From NCBI GenBank assembly GCA_921293015.1, contig OV121096.1, positions 6,514,285 to 6,578,284 on the forward strand: a stretch of DNA of 64,000 nt. The letters run 5' to 3'. The translations under genes were made by a program, and so were the position numbers. The DNA is from Phorcus lineatus. Taxonomy: Eukaryota > Mollusca > Gastropoda > Trochida > Trochidae. Below the pieces are notes generated by a model, which was not told the origin of the DNA, did not search any database, and worked only from the letters and a program-made list of their open reading frames with translations. This document shows, piece after piece, positions 54,923 through 64,000 of the stretch; the first letter of the stretch is position 1; each line of letters begins with the position of its first letter.

Positions 54923-54961
54923 TGACGTCACATGACGTCACAATCGTTAAGCATGACGTCA
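54923..54961. promoter_or_regulatory. Three TGACGTCA (CRE/ATF) palindromes
   Basis: Exact TGACGTCA octamers lie at 54923-54930, 54933-54940 and 54954-54961. They are about 160-200 bp upstream of the possible leader exon at 54764. TGACGTCA is the CREB/ATF bZIP site. The surrounding sequence looks repeat-derived, because TGACGTCACAATG is shared with the hairpin element near 38896. Confidence 0.5.
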
Positions 54962-57900
54962 CAATGTTAGCGGCGCAGCGACAATGGCTGTCCCGGCGAT
55001 TTTCATGATTTTCTTTGATATAATTCAGCGAGTAATAAATAAAATACTAAACTCAGTCCCGTATAATTACATTTTTATGAAACTCGTGAATGGTATCGGT
55101 ATCTAACTCGCTTTCGCTCGTTAAATACCAAACCACACACTCTATTTATCAAGTATCAAGCAAAAGCAAGAGATGGTGATACGGAAATGGATTCGCATAG
55201 CTTAACTGAAAACGGTACTTGTTTTTATCAAAGATTACTGTCATGCAAATGGCTACATTCATATTGTGTTTTGGGATCATTTTATCTATAAACACAACCT
55301 GCTTTATAACATATGACTAATATAAAGTTCTCTTGGCAACTAACAACATTTACACGTTAATTAAAACTATTTAATAACAGCCTACTTCAATTTGGCCATG
55401 TGGCATGACATATAGATATAAGCAATAACTAACTTGACGTAAATCTAAAATAAACCCAGTTACAAATGCAAAAATAAGTTTTTACTAAATAGATAGAATC
55501 GAAAACCTATATGTACATTATCAGTACATAATGGTTGCTAGCGTAGGTTCAAAGGGTTGAAATGGTTCATTACAGGATTGTTTGACACCACTCACTTCAA
55601 GAAACCTCAACTTGTCTCTCTGAATGCTCATTTGCAAACACACTAGTTTCCCCAAATAAGAAAATGCAAAGCATGGCTTCTTCAGAAAGGTATCAATTCT
55701 CGCTAATCAACACTTGATAGCAACAAAGTGCTTGGGTTACCCTGTGGTAAAGGTCTAACCCTTCCCATAATTACCCTGGCATGTACTCTTAGGTTCCCTG
55801 ACTTTTATTCGCCACTTGAATGTCTCTCGCAAATAGCGGGGATTGTTACATTTCTGGCACATCTATAATTGGGTTAGTGGTCTTCGAGAGAAAGGTTGGT
55901 TTCGAAAAGTAATATTTGTATTTAGCAAACTCTTGGCTCATTCTTTGCTCTCAATCATCGATCCATGTTTTCTCTAATTCACTTTCGGTCAATTTGATTT
56001 CCAAAGATGAAATATCGGAATCTTCTTCGTTCTGAATCCGAATTGTTCGTCTAATAAAAATTAAGAAAATAAAGCCAAATCACACGATACTGATATCACT
56101 ACCTACTTGGATCACGCCGATTGAAACCTTGGAAAACCGGACAACCTACGATGCAATATACATAATCGATATTCGACATTGTTATTTTGATAGGTATTAC
56201 TTAAATTATCAATCAGGTGTGTATATACTATTTATCATGATCATTTTGAGCACTTTTATTCTTTAAATGAAATTACATGAATGAAATACAGGATTTAATC
56301 CACTGTATCCATTTATTTTATCAATATGAATTTTGTTTCACTTTCTTGAAAAGCTCTACCTGTGTCTTGAATACATGTATTTCATGGCCATGCGGCAAAA
56401 CAAACCATACATATTTTTAAAAAAAAATGACATTAGCAGAATGTTTACTTTTACAATCACGTGTCGATTGGAAAAGAATTCTATATGAAATTATGTTTGT
56501 TAAAGAATCTGTTGAGGGATGCATCACTAATTGAATGCATCATTAATTGAATTACCAGTGTCACGAATTAAATTAATTTCGTAAAACTATTCAACACATT
56601 GCTTTTTTACGTGTGTTTTTACACATTATTTTCTTCAATGGCGTGTAAATTACAATCATAATCTTCTATTGTAAATATTCTGCCCTACCATAATTATATT
56701 AACATGTTTACCATCAACGGAAAAACATTAAGACAACAGATGTTATGTTGAACCCCTATCCATTTACTTGTCGTTTAAAGATGTCAGATGAACTGATTAT
56801 CTGTCAGTTTGTTTCAGGCAAAGTAATTCTTCAATGCATATACTAACGACTTGAAACATGAGGTGTACATACAGCCATCAGTCATAACATATAAAATGAA
56901 ATCCCCGATGAACCAAGCAGACACGTTTCGAATCAAAATGAGTTGCTGATACATATTGCACATACTGTACATGGTAAGGAGAATACATGGATGTTAATTA
57001 TGACATTAAGAAGTGATTTTTCTTATTCCTGGACTCACTGATAGAAGGACAGTTATAATAGATATAATATCTATACCACATCTTATACAATATATTGTTA
57101 GGGTGTTATAGCTTGATGTTTTGCAGCAGCAGTAGTAGTAGTAACATATCTGTACGATGGTCTCATACTGACGAGTTCCATCAAAATACAACAACTTGTT
57201 AAAACACGTGTCAACCAACACATTTTCAACTACACCAAAAGATCATATTATACCATAATTGACATTTATATAATGTTCTTCAAACCAGAGATCACATTTC
57301 TAATATTTTAAACATATTTCAGTTTGGAGGATCAAATATTTTGTAATTTATGTTACAAGTACAGTTATAATATTCACAAAACCTGATTATGCCATCATTC
57401 AAAGCACTTCCAAGATAACGAAAATCTCTTTTTCAGTTCGACCAATAAAGATCTCGTTAGTAAACCAACGAAAACAAAGTCGCATGAGTGACCCAAGCGA
57501 ACTATGTGATGTAATTGTGAAATCGATGTACTTATGCAAATAATCAAATAAACTTAAAGTTGGTGTTATGTAACTGCCTTAATATCAATGTCCTTAAAAT
57601 CTCATTATGTATGCCTTGTTAGAAAACTCCCACTTAAGTTCTCAACATAGCTTTAGATTGAATGTTAGCAACGCTAGATTAGTAATTCTGCAACTCATTA
57701 GGACATAATTTGGTTTTCGGAAGAACACAAAACAGACGATACAGGCATTCTCTTTTTAAGTCAAATGAAACAGGTGAATAAATCTAGGTATAATAATCTC
57801 TTTGTAACCAATTTGATTCCATTTGAATTGCTGAAATAAAAAGTCAAACAATATTTGACGTTATCTTGTCTATGGCACTAAAGTATACTTGTGTTTCCTA

Positions 57901-58033
57901 TTGTGGGTATGCTGGTATATAATACAATTATACGTCGTTTAGAAGAATGTGTAAGAAACAAATTTGCATTTACAAAATTTCTCAAATATGTCGTCAATGA
58001 GATCCAGTATAAGTTATGACGATATAGATGCAA
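54962..58033. other. Upstream intergenic DNA
   Basis: 55090-55260 resembles other non-autonomous repeat ends in the window (GGATTCGCATAGCTTAACTG recurs in similar form near 63258). No gene is supported. Confidence 0.4.
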
Positions 58034-58037
58034 TTAA

Positions 58038-58410
58038 AGGGGCAGTAGCACCTTTAAAAAATTGATAAAGTGATATCACGAAACCAAAAATGAATGATAT
58101 TAGCTGCAAGGCAATGATTTGTGATTAAACGGAGCAGTACTCACAGGAAAGTACCATATTGAGTTTTACTACCTAAAATGAATAAACGTTGTTCCCACCA
58201 AAATGGCCGCCAGTGCACTAGTGCTTTTTCTTTAATACTTGATAATTTTTTCTACGAATACGGATACTTAATATTTTACCATACGAAATGACTTAGGTTG
58301 AGTAATGAGACAATTGGCCCTCTGAAGATGTTACATATGACAATAACGTATGATAAATTTGGAAAATACTTTTAGAAATTGAATTTTCATAAAAACGTGC
58401 TACTGTCCCT
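58038..58410. mobile_element. 373-bp TTAA-flanked MITE
   Basis: The left end AGGGGCAGTAGCAC and right end GTGCTACTGTCCCT are inverted with one mismatch. TTAA lies outside both (58034-58037 and 58411-58414). The interior includes AAATGGCCGCCAGTGCAC, a motif found inverted in the related fragments near 30370 and 63210. No coding capacity. Confidence 0.75.
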
Positions 58411-58720
58411 TTAATGATCGGTATATCACATCAGCGGAATGCGTACATGTCCATCTACAGAGCCAACGCAGGACTGGACAATAGTCGAGGAGATAACCAA
58501 GACAACAAGGGGGGGGGGGGGGGGGAGGGGGTCTCGGGCGACGTCCTGCTAATCGGCGGGGGAGACAAACGTGACTTATTAGTAGATGGTCACGGCGTCT
58601 TGCCAAATCATGGGATAATATTGTGTTATCTTTGTTAGAATCGTTGAATCTCCCAGTGATAAAAGTTGCTGCAAATATCTAATTGTGAACTGGCTACATC
58701 AGCTCAGCATATACAGTTAA
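58411..58720. other. Short GC-rich stretch with a G17 tract
   Basis: A run of 17 G at 58509-58525, then A and five more G, lies in a locally GC-rich segment (58440-58600). The origin is unknown. It sits between the MITE and a LINE fragment. Confidence 0.6.
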
Positions 58721-59398
58721 TTGTTAGGTCATCAGGAGTGGCTACGTGAACTGTGGAATGACCAGGAAAATCCCAACGGAAATAAACTTCGTACATATAG
58801 ACAATTTAAGAACACTGTTATCCCAGAACCATATGTTACTCTTATATTGCCTAGATGGCATCGTGGTGTTCTAGGTAAGCTGCGTTGTGGTACACTTCCA
58901 TTAGAACTAGAACGTGGTAGATTTTCTCGTCCTGTGACACCGCTTGTTGATAGGATTTGTCGCCACTGTAGTCGTCAGGTTGTCGAAGACGAAGTTCACT
59001 TCTTGGTAAATTGTCCATATTACTCAGATCTCCGGTATGACCTATTCCAAAATGTTAGTACTTCGTACCCGAGTTTCACTCGATTATCGGATATTAAACA
59101 AACTGCATTCTTCTTACAACTAGAAACTATTGTAAATCCACTGGCCTCTTTAGTTAGCCGTATGTATCGACGTAAGATGACAACCCAATCACAATAATTT
59201 ATATTCTAGCCCTCCCGTATTTGATATATTTCTTGTATCTCAATTGTTTAATGCTTAACTTGTATACACAGTGTTTAGTGTGTCTCATTGGCCATATGGC
59301 CTGGTGTTTGTATATTGTTTTTGTGTTTTTAAACTGTCACTGTACCCGATTTACAAACATGTGACACAATAATAAAATATTTTGTCTGTCTGTCTGTC
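58721..59398 (+). mobile_element. 5'-truncated LINE: C-terminal ORF and 3' UTR
   Basis: The open frame 58721-59197 (158 codons) reads KLRTYRQFKN, then LGKLRCGTLPLELERGRFSR, then RICRHCSRQVVEDEVHFLVN and CPYY. The C-x-x-C...H-x-x-x-x-C knuckle after an LR.GTLPLE.ERGR block is typical of the region following the reverse transcriptase in non-LTR retrotransposons. A ~150-bp 3' UTR follows, then AATAATAAAATATTTT and a (TGTC)n tail ending at 59398. The tail and 5' truncation fit target-primed reverse transcription. It is a different family from the relic at 35480. Confidence 0.85.
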
Positions 59399-62300
59399 GT
59401 GACCCTTGTTCGTGAGAATCTGGTCACAAACTTGAACTTACAAGGGTATATTACGGGACTAGAACAATTAACAGCTATACTTTAGTGAGTTCTGTTAGAA
59501 AAGAAAAGAGATGTTCTTTATTGTCTGCCTCCAAAAAGAATTACAAATGAAGGATGACTTTGTCATTAATTTCATTTTCACTATAGTTACCTTCGGTCGA
59601 TTGTTTAAATATCAATATGAATGAATTTTTATATAATTGTAAATGAAAGATGTGAATATATTATGATATGAATGATAAGCTATGACATTAATTGACATGT
59701 AAATCTCAGTCCAAGTTAAGCCTGCAATTTGTTTTATCAACCTGTGCATCGATTGGATGTTATTGGACCAATTATCAGTCAATTAGCAATGTGTCACGTC
59801 AGATAGGGATAAATCCGATCACATTATTTATAGAGATAGAACCCGATAATTGACTACACGACTGCGTCTATTCAATTGTATACAGATTTGCAGTAGTTAA
59901 TATGAAATAACTCGCGTAGAATGTTTTACTTTCAACGCGGCGGGGATGGTTAATCCAAAATATTTATCGCTGGTTGGTAAATGTTTACGTAAACTGTGTA
60001 AGTGCTACAGTCTTTAAATGGCGGCAGAGGCAAAGTTTTGAACAAAATCCTACAAAATCCTGTCTAGACATACTTTCATATGTTCAAGAAACTGTCATAG
60101 CAATACATGTGTGTTCTTGTTACAATTAAGACATTCTACATAATTATATTCTTATATTCCGCAATACCAGATTGCATTTCAATATTTTTCTACTCTGGGC
60201 AACGAGACCTTCAAAACTGAAAAAAGCCTATGACTTTGTATGTATCGTATATAGTAAAGTCTGTGACATAGTAATTCTTTCGTTCATTTCATCGCAGAGT
60301 CAAATAAATATACCTACCTCCAATTATGATAATAAGAAACACACAAGTCTATGGATTTTTAAAATACAAAATCATGTATATTATAAATATATAATTTTCT
60401 TTCGATGGTTAGATGAAATTACTTTATAGAATGGACGCTATGTTTTCTGTTATTATTTTCGACTTGGCGGTATCTATTATGTCATAAAACGTACCGATTC
60501 AAATGTATCTACCATTTCTAAGCACTTCTTAGTGATATGTTGCTCTTTCTCTCTTGTAGAGCTCTCAGTCTACAGGGGCGATAGACCTTCGTCTTTTAAA
60601 ATTTGCGTGTCCAATGTTATCTATGATGGCAAAATAATTGTAAAAAACGTGTTCGAATATTATTTTATTGCAGCTATAAGATAACCAATATTTTCTAATT
60701 TTGACTCAATTCCGCTTAAGGGAATAAAACATTGTTCCTGGCATAGCACATATCTGACCCTTGTACACGTAGTGTGCAAAGGATTCGTTCGCAAATGGAT
60801 CTTAAAGTTTTACTTGTAAAGTATTTTGCTAAGAATGGTGACTAAATAAAATTTTCAAAAGATAATGGTGTTATATAGGAATTCTTACAGGGAAATACAG
60901 TTTTGTTCAACAAACGTTTATGTATCATGTATAGACGATAGGAAAGATTGCTGACCGTTGTTGCAACTCAAACTACGAGTAATGTACGTTTACACGTGTT
61001 GAAATGTATTTCCCCTATACAAAAAATTATTAATTACATATCTAAAACATTGATTAACCGCCACTGTGTAAAGCTTATTTAAATGATTATATCATAAGAT
61101 CATATTTCAACTACTTTTTAAACATTTTTCACCAAACCTTGTCCTACAATTAAAGCTCGTAACCCATATAGTTTGTTTTTTATGTTAACTTACTAATAGG
61201 TCAGCACAACGTTAATCGAAATAAACCTGCAAGTCTATCTACCAAATCTTACATGTATATCTTTCTTATAAATCATTCGAAAATTATCGCTACCAAACAC
61301 AGACATTTATACCGTAAAGTACACATAAGTTTGCCTTCATTCTTTAAGAAGTAAATTTATTTCCGGAAAGATTTCCTTGATAATGAAACGTGTGGATCGA
61401 GATAGACACCATGTAACCCATTAAAGGTTCCCTCAGAAACCTAACACTGAACCCGTTATCACGATAGACGCCTTCATCCCATTAACGTACTTCTGTGCTT
61501 CAATTTCAAATCTCGTCAGTCACGAGAGCTGTCACACCAGTGCTATTACCTGTCAAGGCCTTGTCGATTTCTCCTACACTAACAAACCATTTACTTCACT
61601 TCAAAAGAAGATATAAGAGACCAGGGTCTGGCACAAGAAACAAATAAATATTTGCCCCCTTAAGGGACTGCCATCTGCAAAATTGAAACGGCTCCCATGG
61701 ATAATATCTTTTGAAAAGTGCATAAGTGTGCAACAAGTATAGACTCGTAAATATTTTTGGAGTTAGAAGCTTTCTAAACGGTTGATGTTTTCTAAAAGAT
61801 ATTATTTGATGGCGTTCGCCCATACTTAAAAATGACTGATCTTGTGTGTATCAACCAGATCGTGTCTGTGTAAACCTGTGGTGACTTCATGAACCTTCGT
61901 GATCAAAGTGATATAATTGTTTGTATATCGTTGTCTTGCATATAGAAAGTCATTGTCTGGACTCTGAGACTATAATAGACGTGTTATAAGCTTACCTTTC
62001 CCATTTCATTAATTTTGTCTCTTTTATCTTTGACTTAATCAGAACCGATATACAATGAACATACTGCTTGAACTTTGCCAGGTTAATAATGATGTAAAGG
62101 TTTGTCAATCCATCATAAGCAAAGAAGTTTGCATTTATCAGAGAAATACAAATCAAAATAAAGACCCTAAAACATAGAAATGTGAAGTTTATAATTTTCT
62201 TCAACATTAAAACTATGCATTAATATTATATTTTTTACAGTCAAACGATTCATTAGTCATTTCGTTGAAAAATCCTACAATCCTTCAAACTCAAATATCA

Positions 62301-63200
62301 AACGACATACACTGTACCTTACGTGACAAGTTTGCATTTATTGTTTTCCATGTTTCACATTTGACTGAGAATAAGTAGAGTATTATTCGATTTTATCTGA
62401 GCAAACTTAGAGTAGCTGGCCCTATGATGTTAAAAGGTTTTGATAAATTTGTGTTAAGGCAAGGTTTATTCATATGTGCATTAAAGTGACTAAAGTATGC
62501 CTCTTGCATTTTGTGTGTAGCCTATATAGAACCAAAATATAATGTCACCCGCGTTAATTTCTAATCACCTGTCTTAAGTTGCATCTTTATCTCTTTAAGT
62601 CCAAAAAATATGATTTATATTGTTTTCGATTGTAAATAAAAAACGGCTATTTAGATGTATAAGAGTTCGAAATTCGGTGTCTCATTTACATGTACATTAG
62701 TGATCTGAGCTACTAAGCAACACCAACCTTTATTCCTCGTTTATTCTGCTATAGATAAGTTTCCAAAATTATGTTTGAGTCATAGGCGCGCGCCATTGTC
62801 CAGTTTGCGATAATAAATCTCGGCTATTCCTGTTTATTGTCACTTTGCTTACTGATCAGCTTTTCGATGTTGATATTAGAAAACGACCAACTCTTGTCGA
62901 TAGAACAACACCATTTAGGAAGATTGACATATATAGCCCAAACAACATACTCTGTGCCCCTTTAAGGACAGAACAGGAATACTGTTCAGCTACATGTGTC
63001 AATGTTTTCACGTTGAGGTCCCGTGTATCAATGGCATTACTGTAATCTTGGTATTTATCAAAATGGCAGTATAATGGTTTTTTTTGAAACGTATATACCT
63101 TAACAGACATAAATTTATTGCAAATATGTTATCTTCAGAAGGTAAAACATCTCATTACTCAATCCGGTCATCCGTAATCGTTGAGAGAAAATCTAGAATT
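59399..63200. other. Anonymous AT-rich intergenic DNA
   Basis: No exon or repeat is supported. Open frames are short and lack domain signatures. Confidence 0.45.
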
Positions 63201-63204
63201 AAGC

Positions 63205-63400
63205 TACTGGCGACCATTTTTGTGTGAACACCTTTTAATTATTTGAAGTAGGGAAATAAATTCGCATAGCGTAACTGAACATGGTACATTGTACAAGATC
63301 GATTTCTTTGATTAAAAATCACTATCTTGCAATTAGTAAAAATATTTTCATTTATGTTAAATCACTTTTTAAAAACGCACTAAAATGTACAAACCCTTTA
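63205..63400. mobile_element. Diverged MITE fragment
   Basis: It contains CTACTGGCGACCATTTTTGT and GTGAACACCTT, parallel to 30365-30400, and ends AAAAACGCACTAAAATGTAC followed by AAACCCTTTAAAA. Probably an old relative of the element at 58038-58410. Confidence 0.4.
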
Positions 63401-64000
63401 AAATGCTCATCAAGGTTCTAAGCGTCTCAAGATCATAACTATCTAACAAAAGTAGCAGTCTTGACGAGTGAATTAAGTATCAATTAGAAACTTACATCAA
63501 TTATATATTGGCCTTTGTTATATGATTTCATGTTCTTCTTAAACTCCACGGGGAGTATCTAATCCGAGGAACTGAACGTGTTTATGACACTTCTTTCATC
63601 GATTCAAACACTATTTTATTTCTTAATTCTCTTTACAGAGCGCCGGAAGATAATCTTACACGTAGCATTCGCACCAAAATCTGGTGTCAGTAACACTCTA
63701 TGGGCTATATTCAGAAAAATGTTATATCTGTCCATGGCTTTTTGCATTACTGATAATCAAAAAAAAAGATTTACATTGAATTATGCAGCTTTTTGTCTCA
63801 ACATCATTCACCCCAAAAAATCTGTTGTACTCTTAAAAAGAAAATAATTGCTCTAATCACGTTCGTGCCTCTAGGTGTACAGACTCTACCACTCGACTTC
63901 AGTTTTATATATATAAAAGATTATTAAGATATTAACAACGCCGATTTCCCCTTACCTGTTTCAACTTTGTCCTCAGGGAGGTTTACATTACAGTGATTAT
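63401..64000. other. Anonymous intergenic DNA at window end
   Basis: No supported feature. The frame at 63578-63847 has no recognised domain. Confidence 0.4.

Overview
The window is AT-rich, intron-rich and repeat-rich animal DNA. Genes are sparse and split into short exons, and no bacterial-style operons are present. Several short repeats have the look of molluscan, perhaps gastropod, repeats: tRNA-derived SINEs whose tails end in a GCGGCGTTAA-type motif, fold-back MITEs, and LINE 3' ends. The species assignment is an inference from repeat style only.

One host gene can be assembled with confidence, on the minus strand. It is a quiver/sleepless-like LU (Ly6/uPAR) protein of 151 residues. A signal-peptide exon lies at 53758-53812, a second exon at 34412-34564 and the last exon at 33739-33986. 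All splice phases agree, intron 1 is about 19 kb, and intron 2 uses a GC-AG donor. A possible 5' UTR exon lies at 54695-54764, with a cluster of TGACGTCA motifs just upstream of it. A second, weaker candidate is a short signal-peptide ORF at 11101-11229 (+) behind a CCAAT/TATA arrangement.

The most striking object is a 7,149-bp DNA transposon at 21348-28496. It is bounded by a perfect 9-bp target duplication (TTTTCACGG) and has very long terminal inverted repeats. Their outer ~590 bp are nearly identical. Their inner parts are arrays of a 63-bp repeat, about 23 copies on the left and about 13 on the right. Between them lies a minus-strand, multi-exon remnant of a transposase C-terminal half joined to a ubiquitin-specific-protease-like cysteine protease domain (Cys box and His box both visible). 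The N-terminal transposase exons are absent and two frame breaks are present. The 9-bp duplication and long TIRs point to a Mutator-like (MULE) element.

Layout: 1-21 kb is mostly anonymous AT-rich DNA with a fold-back element, a SINE, a long TC microsatellite, local duplications and a repeat ending in a hairpin. 21.3-28.5 kb is the transposon. 28.5-33.7 kb is anonymous. 33.7-53.8 kb is the LU gene. Its giant intron holds a LINE relic, a diverged ~1.65-kb tandem array (about 2.5 copies), a SINE, and a 37-bp satellite of more than 40 copies that was later split by a 695-bp TTAA-flanked element. 54-64 kb is upstream DNA with a TTAA-flanked MITE, a G17 tract and a second, 5'-truncated LINE with an intact C-terminal ORF.
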